A DNA stretch of 42,879 nucleotides from Clostridia bacterium (lineage in GTDB: Bacteria; Bacillota; Clostridia; Oscillospirales; Ruminococcaceae), in assembly GCA_026001145.1 (NCBI GenBank), contig BNZN01000003.1, positions 1 to 42,879 of the forward strand. Reading direction: 5' to 3'. Below are positions 1-9,210 of this stretch, one piece after another. Each line of letters begins with the position of its first letter. Positions within the stretch are counted from its first letter, which is position 1. The position numbers and the translations under genes are program-made. Under the pieces are notes generated by a model, which worked only from the letters and a program-made list of their open reading frames with translations, was not told where the DNA came from and did not search any database.

Positions 1-90
1 GAAGTTTGTGTATACATTTTATTTCGAAGCGCTGGACAAACCTTATATTTTTTATTCAATTGAGAGGTTGAGTTGAGAGGTTGATTTGAT

Positions 91-2184
91 ATGCCTTTGA
101 ATGCATCGAAAAGGGTGAGCAGCGCTTTGCTTGCGATTTGTGTTATGTTTTTTTGGTTGGGAAACTCGTGTCTGGAAGTTGTTGCCTTCCCGCTGTTAGA
201 TATGGAATCGCTGGTTAAATTGGCAATAAATTCCGACAAAAAACTTGCAAGTTTGAAGACGAAGGTAGCATTTCAGAGCATCAAGCGCAAACGGGCACAG
301 GAAGCGATAAAAGACATTCGAAAAAAAGAATCAACAGTACGTTTCAGTTTGTTGATTAATATAAAACTTCCGGAAAAACATGGACTTCCCAAAGAAGTTG
401 ATTTGCTAACGAAAATTCCAAAGATTGATTCAGAAACAGTTATGTTAGAGAAGGAGATAGAGGGAAGAAAGCTTGATCTGAAAGAAAAGGTGGAACATGC
501 AGTTGTAAGGTGTTATGAGTTACAGGAAAAAATCAAGAAACTTTCCCAGGAAGTTCAAGACAAGACCCAAGGTTTGGGGAAAATGGAAAATTTGGTGTTG
601 GTAGGCAAGGCGCAGCAAAAAGATGTGGACGCATTAAAAGCAGCGCTTGACAAAAGAACGCGGGAATTGGCTTCACTTAAGCAATCTTTTGAACGGGAAA
701 CAACAAAATTGGGTGGTTTGACTAACAAAAATCTTAACGGTAGCACATTTAAAAACCCGTTGGTGACTTGTGTGATCCCCCGAGAGAAGACACCCCAGAT
801 GATTGATTACGCCATGTTGCATCGAACTGATGTTTTTGAAGCAGAGGCGCGTAGAAAACTTGCTTGCAGAGTGGTTGATGAGGTATGGAGCGTGTATAAG
901 GGGCAGTTTGGTGGAAATGTGGGGGCTCTTGAAAGTGCAGTGCGGTCTAAAACGCCGCTGAACTGGGATGAGGTAATAAGAAAATATAATGATATTTTTG
1001 CGAAGATTGATAAACCATGGGACAAGGTTTTCAAGTTGTGGCTTATTTTCTTTCCACTTCGTATCCCGATGGAGTGGTTCAAGGGGGAATATAGTGGAAC
1101 TCGGTATTTTGATGGTGAAAAGTATCTTTTGCCTGAAGAGATGCGGCAAAGGGAGGATGCGCGAGATCAAGAGGAGATCTTGAAGAAATCTGTGAGAGAA
1201 AGTCTGGAGGAATTCGATGAGGCTGCTAGGGAGGCATATAAAGCATATAAAGATGCGCAGGTTGTTTGTGCGAGGGCAAAGCAGACTTATGAGACCGTGA
1301 AAGTAAACAATTTATTGGGTCGGGCCACTTTTGAAGAAACAGTACAGGCCGAAGAAAACTATATTTTGGCCCAGGAAGACGTTCAGGGGAGTTTGATTAG
1401 TTACAACAATGCCATAATAGAGCTGGATAAAGAAACCTGTGGTTGGGTTACCACGTTCAAAAAAGGCGAAGAGATATTGAATGAACAAACGAGTGTTGGC
1501 AATTCGCTGGGGTTACCTAAACCGCATTATGTTATAGAAAACAACATAGAGTTCTTGCAGTCTACGTTTAAACTTAGCATCCCGAAAGAAGCGGAGATTT
1601 CAGCTTCAGATTATGAGTTGTGGGTTGGTGATTTTAGAGTTGGAGATAAGAAGCCAATCTCTGAACCGATGATTCTTTTGTCAGTTGAGATCACTGGGCT
1701 CCAAAAAGTGACGGTGAAGCTTTATGATGGGGATAAGTTTGTTGATGAAGCGGATTTTGATGGCTTGGAGTTAAGTGGAGATCTGGAGTTTAAGTTGGCT
1801 GGAACAAAGAATGCATTGGCGGCTGAAGAAGCAGAGAAACAGAGAAGAGAAGAATTGTTGGCAGATGATGAAGATGTGGCTGAAAAACAGCTGGGTGATT
1901 ATTTGCTCCAAGATTCTATGGCGCTTGGGCAGGGAACAATCTTTAAAACATTCAGAGTTATGCCGGAATCAACTGACATTAAATATTTTAGGATTCTTGT
2001 TAATTACGATAGTAAGCCTTTAACGAGTGGGACTATTTATGCGGTGGATGATTCGATGTTGGATTTTGATGTTATGTTTAAGGACATTTCTAAAACTAGA
2101 ATATTGCTTTATGGTGCAAAGAAAGAGCTACTTTATACGGCGAAGTTAGATGATATCAGTGGAAAGTTAGTCATGGCGGATTGA
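91..2184 (+). CDS. Exported TolC/OEP-like helical protein
   Basis: A 697-residue protein of unknown role. Residues 1-33 form a signal peptide (basic start, then a hydrophobic run around LLAICVMFFWLG). The next part (about 35-225) starts LLDMESLVKLAINSDKKLA and continues as long amphipathic helices with a G-K-A-Q-Q-K-D-V-D-A-L-K-A segment. A second helical block (about 365-460) has GRATFEETVQAEENYILAQ. This duplicated pattern resembles the two helical hairpins of TolC/outer-membrane-efflux proteins. The last 200 residues look beta-rich. The host otherwise looks monoderm, so an outer-membrane channel role is doubtful; a cell-wall or surface role is inferred. It is followed 35 bases later by another exported helical protein and then the injection-system genes, all on one strand, so they may be co-expressed. 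The 90 bases upstream hold a tandem TTGAGAGGTTGA-like motif that supplies the ribosome binding site. Confidence 0.6.
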   Translation: MPLNASKRVSSALLAICVMFFWLGNSCLEVVAFPLLDMESLVKLAINSDKKLASLKTKVAFQSIKRKRAQEAIKDIRKKESTVRFSLLINIKLPEKHGLPKEVDLLTKIPKIDSETVMLEKEIEGRKLDLKEKVEHAVVRCYELQEKIKKLSQEVQDKTQGLGKMENLVLVGKAQQKDVDALKAALDKRTRELASLKQSFERETTKLGGLTNKNLNGSTFKNPLVTCVIPREKTPQMIDYAMLHRTDVFEAEARRKLACRVVDEVWSVYKGQFGGNVGALESAVRSKTPLNWDEVIRKYNDIFAKIDKPWDKVFKLWLIFFPLRIPMEWFKGEYSGTRYFDGEKYLLPEEMRQREDARDQEEILKKSVRESLEEFDEAAREAYKAYKDAQVVCARAKQTYETVKVNNLLGRATFEETVQAEENYILAQEDVQGSLISYNNAIIELDKETCGWVTTFKKGEEILNEQTSVGNSLGLPKPHYVIENNIEFLQSTFKLSIPKEAEISASDYELWVGDFRVGDKKPISEPMILLSVEITGLQKVTVKLYDGDKFVDEADFDGLELSGDLEFKLAGTKNALAAEEAEKQRREELLADDEDVAEKQLGDYLLQDSMALGQGTIFKTFRVMPESTDIKYFRILVNYDSKPLTSGTIYAVDDSMLDFDVMFKDISKTRILLYGAKKELLYTAKLDDISGKLVMAD

Positions 2185-2219
2185 GTGAGTTGATGAATTG
2201 ATGCAAAGGGGTGACGACA

Positions 2220-5200
2220 ATGGTTAAAAGTTCGAAGGCTGCTCGTGTGAAGGCGATTTTATTGGTGGTTGCTGTACTTTCTCCATTGATTATTGCACGA
2301 GCTGCGGGACCTGATCCTTCTGTAAGGCCGGAGATGGCTGATGTTGAAAATGGAACGTCGGTTATAGGCAGATGGCTGATATATCATCCTAAGCTTACGC
2401 CAGAGGTGTTGAAAGTGGCTCAAGATTCGGTTCAGGAAGTAGATCCGAATCTTCCAGAAGAATCACAAACGGGTCAAAATGATATATTTTACAAATCGGA
2501 TGTTGTTACTTCTGCTGAGTTGGCGAAGAACAGTGGTGATGAAATACGCAAAAGTGGTCCCTGGTTTAAGATTAATAGCATAGACGATATTAAAGGCATT
2601 TCAACTGAGGGAGAATCAGTTCCTAATAGTCGGATGGACCAAATATATTTGATGTTTCATCTCAAACCAGATGGAAAAATATATGATCTTAAGACGGGGG
2701 AAACTGTCGATATTTATAGCTTAGAAGACCCTTATGATTTGGAGTCGTTGCCTGAACTTGAAAATCTAAAGAACAAACGTGAGGTTTGGCAATCGGATGC
2801 TGACGTGAAAAAGGCGCGAGAAAACGAAATCGCGTCTATTGAAAGAGTTCTTGCCTCAGTGCCAAAAGCTGCGGCTTTGAAAGCGGATTTGAAAAAAGAA
2901 GAGGCGCAGAGAAAGGCAGCCGAAAAAAAGCTTGCAGCTCTTGAAAACTCCCCTGCAGCAAAAGCAACAATAGCTGAGAATTTGGGTGTAGCCGCGAATG
3001 TGGAACAAATTGCAGCTTTGAAAAAAGACGTAGCAGATAAAAAAACTGAGGAGCTGAAAATAGCCGCGAATTTGAAAAAAGCTGAAGAAATGGAAAAAGC
3101 TGACAAGAACGGGGAAGCGTTTTCGAAAGAACGTTCATATTTAATTGAACAGAACGCGCCGCGTGAGGAAGTTAGTGAGTTGGACAAAATATATTCTGTA
3201 ACAAGTAACAAGAGAAAGCTTTTGATTTTGAATGTTGTTGATGATCGTGTTAATTCGGAACTGCGGTATGCTATGGCACCAAGTGATTCAAAAAAAGATG
3301 AGGATAAAGAGGATGCTGGAAGTAATACACAATATCCCGAGTTGGCTACAGCATATGAAACATCTAAGCAGAAGATAAAGGAGTCTCAAGATAAATATGG
3401 GGCTGCCATTTCTGATGGCTCTGATGTGATTTCTCAGACCACAGAGCAAAAAAGGGCCGAAGTTTCCCAAAAGGCAAATGGTGGAGATAACGCTGGAGCC
3501 AGGGAGTCGATCAAAGATCTAATACATTTGGGCAATATTTCGTCGGACAGCGTTGTGAATAGACTGGATGAGATTAAAATTATAGACGAGATGCAGAAGG
3601 TGACTCTTGAAAAATATGCTGCAGCGCTGAAGGCGGGAGAATCAGCGGAATATAAACAGGATAAAGCTAATGGTGAGAACCAGAGGGTGATTGAAAAATC
3701 GAAATCAGATGCTATGGCACAGATTGAACAGTTAAACGCTGACATGGACGTGTTAGCAGGTGCAAAGGTGTTGAGGCTTGAAAGTGATGAGGAGAGAGTG
3801 GCTTATTTAAATAGCATTTCTGCGGCAGTAGCTGCTGCAAAGTCTGGAATTGCATCAGATGATTTTGCAGAAGGGTTGGCAGCAAATGCTGAAAACCTGA
3901 AAGATTCGGTTCTTACTTTGCAAACGCAAGCTCAAAACAGATTAAATGGTGGTTCCGAAGGCGATAAATTGAAAAGAGATTTGGAAATTCTTAAAATTGA
4001 ATATCAGAAGGCGGTGGATGCCAACGATCTCGTAAAAGCAGGGCAGATAAAGTTGAAGATGAATGCCTTGAGCAAGGAAATGAGCGGTGGCGGGAAAGTA
4101 GCGATTGCTGATCTTGCGAAAAACAAAAAAGAGATGAAAGCCGAAGAAGAAAAGGTTGCGGAGGGTCTAAAAGCAAGTGCTATGCTTCCGGATCAAAAAG
4201 AAAGGGAAGCAGCATTACTGGGTAGTTTCCCCAAGCCGGTGTCGGATGCTTTGAAAAATTCCAAGGTAAAGAATGATGTTGGCAACTTGTTGAAGTTGGA
4301 CGCTGATCTGTTAGGTGCGTCAGGAGATAAGCTTCCGCCATTGAAGGCAAAATTAGAAACGTTGCGGAGCGAGCTGCCCACGGATGTGCTGAAGACCTTG
4401 GATGATCCTAATGGGAAGGACAAGGTTATTGACTTATTAAAAATTGGAGAGGAGATAAAAGTTGGAGAAGCAAAGGTTTTGGAAGGTCAAAAAGCAGGAG
4501 ATAAACTTACGGCTTTGAAATTAAACGAAAAAATGTTGCAATCTGGAATGGACTCTGGGACTCTGGACACCTTGAATGATGTGAATGAGAAGGTTGATGA
4601 AGCGAAAGAACTAATCAAAGATGCGACATTGGTTTCGGATGTAACAAGGGTCGATAAAATTGTTGATGAAATTTCCAGATCCTCTCCGATGGTTGGTGCT
4701 ATTGTGGCGAATGCAGCACTAAAAGAAATTGAGGATGAGATTGTAAAAAAGGTGGCCAATGGTGATTCGGTGCCAACAGCTTTGAGTGATGCTTATGACA
4801 AAATTAAAGGCATGCTGGATGGAGGATTAAACACAGCTGTTGAAAATATGCAGAACGAATCAGAAATTATGCAGTTAGTTAATGATTTTTTGGAAAACAG
4901 TAAGCTTTCAGAAGACGAGAAACAAGCGCTTATGATTCTTTTATTTGATGAATTGGAAAAACATGGTGGTTCTGCTATTTATTCCAATTTAAAAAATCGT
5001 CAAGTAACTGAAGCTCTAAAGAGAAGGAATATTTTGATAATAGACAAATTTGAGCAGCCCAACGCGGATCTTTATGTGCCACTTGACCGCTTGGCGGAAT
5101 ATAAAAAATACAGTTACGTGTGGGAACAAGATTGTAAAAGTGCTAGCTTAACGAAGGGCAAGTCTGTGTATAAATTTAAAGATGGTGGCAACATAGCGGA

Positions 5201-5438
5201 ATCTACTGATATTAGCAAATCTGGCAAAGAAAAAGAAGTGGCATATGAGAGAGAAGTGATGACAGAAAAGGCAGGGTTTATTTCTGTTATGTGTGTTCCG
5301 CAAGATTATGTCTACAAGACTTTCGAGGTGGATGTTGAGGCAATAAGCGGTTCTAAGTATGCTGTTATGTATAAGAGTGGCCTGGAGACGACTCTTGAGA
5401 GTTTAAGGAAAAAACTGAGTGAGAATAAAGAAGCTTAA
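2220..5438 (+). CDS. Exported long coiled-coil protein, unknown function
   Basis: A 1072-residue protein that I do not recognise. The ATG at 2220 is preferred over GTG 2211 because AAAGGGGTG ends about 7 bases before it. The N-terminus is a signal peptide (KAILLVVAVLSPLIIARA, then AGPDP). A short globular part (to about residue 160) is followed by about 700 residues rich in K, E, A and L with heptad-like spacing, for example around EEAQRKAAEKKLAALEN, indicating extended coiled coils. The last 120 residues (from about 945) contain aromatic, beta-like segments. It lies between the TolC-like gene and the cap gene of the injection system, with 21 bases to the next start, so it is probably in the same transcription unit. 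It could be a surface or cell-wall scaffold for the particle. That is inference from position only; the signal peptide argues against it being an injected cargo. Confidence 0.6.
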   Translation: MVKSSKAARVKAILLVVAVLSPLIIARAAGPDPSVRPEMADVENGTSVIGRWLIYHPKLTPEVLKVAQDSVQEVDPNLPEESQTGQNDIFYKSDVVTSAELAKNSGDEIRKSGPWFKINSIDDIKGISTEGESVPNSRMDQIYLMFHLKPDGKIYDLKTGETVDIYSLEDPYDLESLPELENLKNKREVWQSDADVKKARENEIASIERVLASVPKAAALKADLKKEEAQRKAAEKKLAALENSPAAKATIAENLGVAANVEQIAALKKDVADKKTEELKIAANLKKAEEMEKADKNGEAFSKERSYLIEQNAPREEVSELDKIYSVTSNKRKLLILNVVDDRVNSELRYAMAPSDSKKDEDKEDAGSNTQYPELATAYETSKQKIKESQDKYGAAISDGSDVISQTTEQKRAEVSQKANGGDNAGARESIKDLIHLGNISSDSVVNRLDEIKIIDEMQKVTLEKYAAALKAGESAEYKQDKANGENQRVIEKSKSDAMAQIEQLNADMDVLAGAKVLRLESDEERVAYLNSISAAVAAAKSGIASDDFAEGLAANAENLKDSVLTLQTQAQNRLNGGSEGDKLKRDLEILKIEYQKAVDANDLVKAGQIKLKMNALSKEMSGGGKVAIADLAKNKKEMKAEEEKVAEGLKASAMLPDQKEREAALLGSFPKPVSDALKNSKVKNDVGNLLKLDADLLGASGDKLPPLKAKLETLRSELPTDVLKTLDDPNGKDKVIDLLKIGEEIKVGEAKVLEGQKAGDKLTALKLNEKMLQSGMDSGTLDTLNDVNEKVDEAKELIKDATLVSDVTRVDKIVDEISRSSPMVGAIVANAALKEIEDEIVKKVANGDSVPTALSDAYDKIKGMLDGGLNTAVENMQNESEIMQLVNDFLENSKLSEDEKQALMILLFDELEKHGGSAIYSNLKNRQVTEALKRRNILIIDKFEQPNADLYVPLDRLAEYKKYSYVWEQDCKSASLTKGKSVYKFKDGGNIAESTDISKSGKEKEVAYEREVMTEKAGFISVMCVPQDYVYKTFEVDVEAISGSKYAVMYKSGLETTLESLRKKLSENKEA

Positions 5439-5459
5439 GCAGAAAGGAGATGAGGGTTT

Positions 5460-6038
5460 TTGGCTGGGTACACCGTTATTTCGGATATCGGAGATTATAT
5501 ATTGAAGTTGCTGAGGAGTAAGATATGCCCTGAACCACTGGTCAACCCTCAATCGATTGACTTTGCTTCTCCTGCAGATGAAAATTCAGATTATACTCTT
5601 GGGATTTTCCTTTATGATATGAAGGAAAATCTGGAGCATACCGAACTTAGAATGATTCCGATGGAAGACCGCAGAATGAAATTCCCGCCGCACAGTTTTA
5701 CTATTTTCTATATGCTTTATGTTAATGCTTCAGCGCAGATCGGCGTTAAATCTCTTGACGCTCAAAAGATAATAACGAGAGCTGCACAGGTGCTTTATGA
5801 CATTCGGCGGGTGGATGTTGGTAGTTTTTATAACAATTCTGGCAATCCAAATGAAGTGGCTAAGATTACGGAATCTAGGCTTACTTTCGATGAGAAGACA
5901 AAAATCTGGTCAGCACTTAACAAACCTATGCAGTTAGCCATTTATTGCGAAATCTCTCCAATTCTCATCTCATCGGAGAGGGTAATGGATGCACCTAACG
6001 TTATGCGTGGTAGTTACGGATTTGATGAAAGGAGGTGA
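5460..6038 (+). CDS. DUF4255 family protein, eCIS cap/tail terminator
   Basis: This 192-residue protein has the DUF4255 pattern: an N-terminal VISDIGDYILKLLR, a central NSDYTLGIFLYDMKEN, and PHSFTIFYMLYVNA followed by AQKIITRAAQVLYDI. The family is the Afp16/Pvc16 group, which caps the distal end of the sheath-tube in extracellular contractile injection systems and is a hallmark of that class. The start is TTG at 5460, behind AGAAAGGAGATG. Its stop codon lies inside the ribosome binding site (GGAGGTGAG) of the next gene, so translation is probably coupled. Length is normal for the family. Confidence 0.85.
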   Translation: MAGYTVISDIGDYILKLLRSKICPEPLVNPQSIDFASPADENSDYTLGIFLYDMKENLEHTELRMIPMEDRRMKFPPHSFTIFYMLYVNASAQIGVKSLDAQKIITRAAQVLYDIRRVDVGSFYNNSGNPNEVAKITESRLTFDEKTKIWSALNKPMQLAIYCEISPILISSERVMDAPNVMRGSYGFDERR

Positions 6039-6048
6039 GTTTTTTGAG

Positions 6049-6789
6049 ATGAATAGAGTGATAACACACACAGTCAATTTTGTTCTTGCTTTAAGAGATA
6101 GTTGGAGTGACAGGTTAATAGGGCGATCTGACTTTGTTTTCTTTCTGGATGGCATGCGCTTTTTCCCGATAAAAAAAGAATCTGGGTACTATGTGTTTGT
6201 TAACCTTGAAAAAGATGTGTTCAGCTTGCGAGTAGAGCATAGTGGGTTTTATTCTAAAGAATTGAACATAGATTTGAATGAGATTTCAGAGCTTGATTTT
6301 GTGTTGGAATTGCCGCTAGTCCCCAAATTTCAAAATAAATTGCCACTGGGGTGTTCCAATTTGTATGGTAGAGTTGACCCAAATACTGAAGTATATATCG
6401 TGAAAAACCAACCCAGAGGAAGAATTCAATTTGCCGAGTTCAAAGATGATAATGTTTTGGTGGTAAGTAATTCTAGCAAGCTTAGTATGTTGGGGGCGAC
6501 TTTGGCAATTTTGGGTTCAGGCAGTGCGAAGTTTGAGACGTTTTGCGTTTTGAAGAAATATTCCTGTGAAGAATATAAGGTAAACAAAAAGCTGACTGGA
6601 GGTTATAAGAAAGGCGATTTGATCTCAAAAGCATATCTTGGCATTGCGGATAGTGAAGGCAATTTTAGCATGTTTGTTGGTTCTTTGGGGGAATGTAAAG
6701 ATTATGTTTGGGGCTTTTCACTTGGTGGTAAAAGTAGGTTCGAAAAGATAACTTTGGATTCGGAAACTAAGCGACTTCAAGCAGGATAG
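6049..6789 (+). CDS. Unknown eCIS-cluster protein, 246 aa
   Basis: I do not recognise this protein. The ATG at 6049 is chosen because AAAGGAGGTGAG ends about 9 bases upstream; the reading frame stays open further upstream into the DUF4255 gene, but no comparable ribosome binding site exists there. The first 90 residues alternate hydrophobic and polar residues (FVFFLDGMRFFPIKKESGYY) like a small beta-sandwich. The rest is also beta-rich, with a GYKKGDLISKAYLGIADSEG segment. There is no signal peptide or membrane segment. It sits between the cap protein and the PAAR-like tip protein with almost no spacing, so it is probably a structural or assembly part of the particle; this is inferred from position only. 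Confidence 0.6.
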   Translation: MNRVITHTVNFVLALRDSWSDRLIGRSDFVFFLDGMRFFPIKKESGYYVFVNLEKDVFSLRVEHSGFYSKELNIDLNEISELDFVLELPLVPKFQNKLPLGCSNLYGRVDPNTEVYIVKNQPRGRIQFAEFKDDNVLVVSNSSKLSMLGATLAILGSGSAKFETFCVLKKYSCEEYKVNKKLTGGYKKGDLISKAYLGIADSEGNFSMFVGSLGECKDYVWGFSLGGKSRFEKITLDSETKRLQAG

Positions 6790-6800
6790 GAGTGGTTTGT

Positions 6801-7190
6801 TTGGGAGCTTGTTTAACCGGTGGAGTTTCGCTGACTTGTTCTTTTGGTGCAGCACCAACTCCGCTCAATGTGATGCCGGAACATGGGGTGCTAGTTGAAA
6901 ATAAGGTTATTGTTTGTTCAGATAACACAGTTCCTAACGTTAACATAACGCCATTTGGTATGTGCAGTTCATTGGCGAATCCAGCGGTTTCTGCTGCGAC
7001 AACGGCTGCAATGGGCGTTTTGACGCCGCAGCCTTGCACACCGATGATTGCTGGCACATGGCTGCCTTTTTCTGCGACTGTGTTAGTGGGTGGCAAGCCT
7101 GTGGTGGGAGCAGATGCAACTTTGACTTGTTCATATGCGGGAGTGATTTCGGTTGTTGCGCCTGGTCAGCTTAGTGTGACTATGAGTTGA
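6801..7190 (+). CDS. DUF4280 PAAR-like spike tip protein
   Basis: The protein (129 residues from the TTG at 6801; 132 if GTG 6792 is used) matches DUF4280: CSFGAAPTPLNV near the start, then NVNITPFGMCSSLANP, AATTAAMGVLTPQPC and the closing TLTCSYAGVISVVAPGQ. DUF4280 proteins are PAAR-like and are thought to sharpen the tip of the central spike and sometimes carry effectors. TTG 6801 is preferred because AGGAG at 6788-6792 lies 8 bases before it, whereas it overlaps GTG 6792. There is no effector extension, so this is a bare tip. It follows the unknown 246-aa gene by about ten bases. Confidence 0.8.
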   Translation: MGACLTGGVSLTCSFGAAPTPLNVMPEHGVLVENKVIVCSDNTVPNVNITPFGMCSSLANPAVSAATTAAMGVLTPQPCTPMIAGTWLPFSATVLVGGKPVVGADATLTCSYAGVISVVAPGQLSVTMS

Positions 7191-7409
7191 GTTTTAAGCA
7201 AGCCTTAATATAGTGTTGGGTGAGTGCCCAGATTAAAGTTGATTAGTGCCGATTTGCATTTGAGGTGCGGATAAGATTTGCTTGTTTTGTTGCATGGCCA
7301 ACAACAAAATGAAAGGATTTTAGGTGTGTTTCAAGCGCAATTTGGCATAAATATAACACATATAGAAGGGGGGAAGATTTTGAGTCAATTGGCTTAAAAT
7401 CGGACGAGT
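7191..7409 (+). promoter_or_regulatory. Leader of the sheath gene with possible promoter and mini-ORF
   Basis: This 219-base gap is the largest within the particle genes. It holds a weak promoter candidate, TTTCAA (7329-7334), 17 bases, TATAAC (7352-7357), and an 8-bp inverted repeat (TTTTGTTG 7285-7292 with CAACAAAA 7302-7309). The strongest ribosome binding site, AAGGGGGGAAG near 7366-7376, precedes a five-codon TTG ORF (7380-7397, stop TAA) and not the sheath ATG, which is 12 bases after that stop in the same frame. Coupled translation from the mini-ORF is possible but not shown. Confidence 0.3.
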
Positions 7410-9152
7410 ATGGCTGAGTATTTATCACCTGGAGTGTACGTGGAAGAGGTTGATAGCGGGGCCAAATCAGTCGATGGGGTCAGCACAAGTACCGCTGGTT
7501 TTATCGGGTTGGCTGCTAAAGGTAAGGTTAAAGGGACTCCAGAGTTAGTGACCAGCTTTGCGGAGTACCAAAGGAAATTTGGTGGTTACCTAAGCGAAAG
7601 CCTATATGGGGAATTCAGATATTTGCCATATGGTGTTGAACAATTTTTCCAAAATGGTGGATCCAGATGTTATGTTATGAGAGTTGCTCCGCCGGATGTT
7701 AGGTTGGCATCAAAGGAGACAGCGAACAAAAAGCTAAAAATAACAGCTGGGAATCCAGGTTCATGGGGGAATGATGTTGTTGTTGCATTCACCAAAAGCT
7801 CAAGAAGCAAAACACAGATTTTGGAAGAGCAGCCTAAGGATAATCGATATGTTCTAAAATCTATTGCGGGCTTCAATGTTGGTGATACTATTGTGTTTTC
7901 TGATGGTAAGAAGCAGGTTTATAACAAAATAGCAAAGATCTTGGGAAACGCTATTATCACAGAAAAGGCATTTGAAGCCGGTGTTGCCGACACAAACTTG
8001 ATTGCAACAAAAACACTTTCAACTTGTGAAATAAACATTCAGGTTTCGTATGATGGGGTGATCGAGAAATACGAGTTTGTCAATCTTAATGTGACTTCAT
8101 CCAACTTTATTGAAAAAAGACTTGGGAAAAGTGCTTTGATTGATGTTAAATTCAGTGGGTTGGGTGTCAAGCCTGATGAAAAGCAAGAGGCGAAGTCGAT
8201 TATGCAGGCCTTGTTTGATGAAGATCTTGAAAAAGTGGTTTTGACTTTGGCGGGAGGTGCCGACGGTAGCGTTTCCAAGGTCGATCCGTCGGTGTTCATC
8301 GGAGAGGACAAAGGGCCTTCTGAGAGATCAGGAATTCAAGCCTTTTTGGAAAACAATGTTGTCAGCATTATGGCGGTCCCTGGAATTACGGACCCTTCTG
8401 TGATTGTTTCTCTTGTAAACCACTGCTCGCTGATGAGCAACAGAGTGGCGATTTTGGATGCGCCAAGAGATGTTATTAAGGTTGACGAATTACTTGCATA
8501 TCGCTCAATTATAGATTCGTCGTATGCCGCTTTATACCATCCTTGGATTCAAACCTATGATATGTTGGACAAAAAGCGGACAAACATACCTCCATCTGGT
8601 GCGATTGCGGGTGTTTATGCTCGTTCGGATGTGCAAAGGGGGGTTCACAAAGCCCCGGCTAATGAGAATCTTAGTTGCACAGGATTAAGTTGTTTTTACA
8701 ACAAAGCGGAGCAGGACATATTAAATCCAGCGGGGGTTAACCTGATTAGATCTTTTCCGGGCCAGGGCATTAAAGTTTGGGGCGCAAGAACATGTTCAGC
8801 AGATTCGAGCTTCAAATATATCAACATCAGAAGGTTGTTTATATATATTGAAGAATCGATCAAAATAAGCACAACATGGGCAGTTTTTGAACCTAATAGC
8901 GAACCACTCTGGGCGATGGTTGGTCGCGTTATAACAAACTTTTTAACAACGGTCTGGAGAGGTGGAGCTTTGGCTGGGACAACTCCGGAAGAGGCGTTTT
9001 TTGTTGATGTGAGCAGGAACACAATGAGCCCGGATGACATTGCGAATGGCAGGTTGATCTGCACAGTTGGAATTGCTCCAACCAAGCCTGCAGAGTTTGT
9101 AATCTTCAGAATAACACAGTTGATGGAAGGCAATGGTTCTGAAGGCGAGTAA
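7410..9152 (+). CDS. Contractile tail sheath protein
   Basis: A 580-residue sheath subunit of the injection particle. The N-terminus MAEYLSPGVYVEEVDSG and the C-terminal block LICTVGIAPTKPAEFVIFRI are the two signatures of the phage/eCIS sheath family (Afp2-4, T4 gp18 relatives). Between them are a variable outer domain (about 100-270) and the conserved core with GVYARSDVQRGVHKAPAN and GQGIKVWGARTCS. The sheath surrounds the tube and contracts to drive it forward. Only one sheath gene is seen here, whereas Afp/PVC clusters carry several paralogues. It heads the block of sheath, tube and assembly genes; the ATG lacks a good ribosome binding site of its own (see the leader entry). Confidence 0.95.
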   Translation: MAEYLSPGVYVEEVDSGAKSVDGVSTSTAGFIGLAAKGKVKGTPELVTSFAEYQRKFGGYLSESLYGEFRYLPYGVEQFFQNGGSRCYVMRVAPPDVRLASKETANKKLKITAGNPGSWGNDVVVAFTKSSRSKTQILEEQPKDNRYVLKSIAGFNVGDTIVFSDGKKQVYNKIAKILGNAIITEKAFEAGVADTNLIATKTLSTCEINIQVSYDGVIEKYEFVNLNVTSSNFIEKRLGKSALIDVKFSGLGVKPDEKQEAKSIMQALFDEDLEKVVLTLAGGADGSVSKVDPSVFIGEDKGPSERSGIQAFLENNVVSIMAVPGITDPSVIVSLVNHCSLMSNRVAILDAPRDVIKVDELLAYRSIIDSSYAALYHPWIQTYDMLDKKRTNIPPSGAIAGVYARSDVQRGVHKAPANENLSCTGLSCFYNKAEQDILNPAGVNLIRSFPGQGIKVWGARTCSADSSFKYINIRRLFIYIEESIKISTTWAVFEPNSEPLWAMVGRVITNFLTTVWRGGALAGTTPEEAFFVDVSRNTMSPDDIANGRLICTVGIAPTKPAEFVIFRITQLMEGNGSEGE

Positions 9153-9210
9153 CAATGCCTTGTTCCTGCGGGAAATCAAGAAGTTTTGAGTGAAAGGTGA
9201 TGAATAAATT

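Noticed and set aside
6767..7096. Minus-strand 109-codon frame opposite the PAAR-like gene
   Set aside because: Shadow of the well-supported DUF4280 gene; no start signals.
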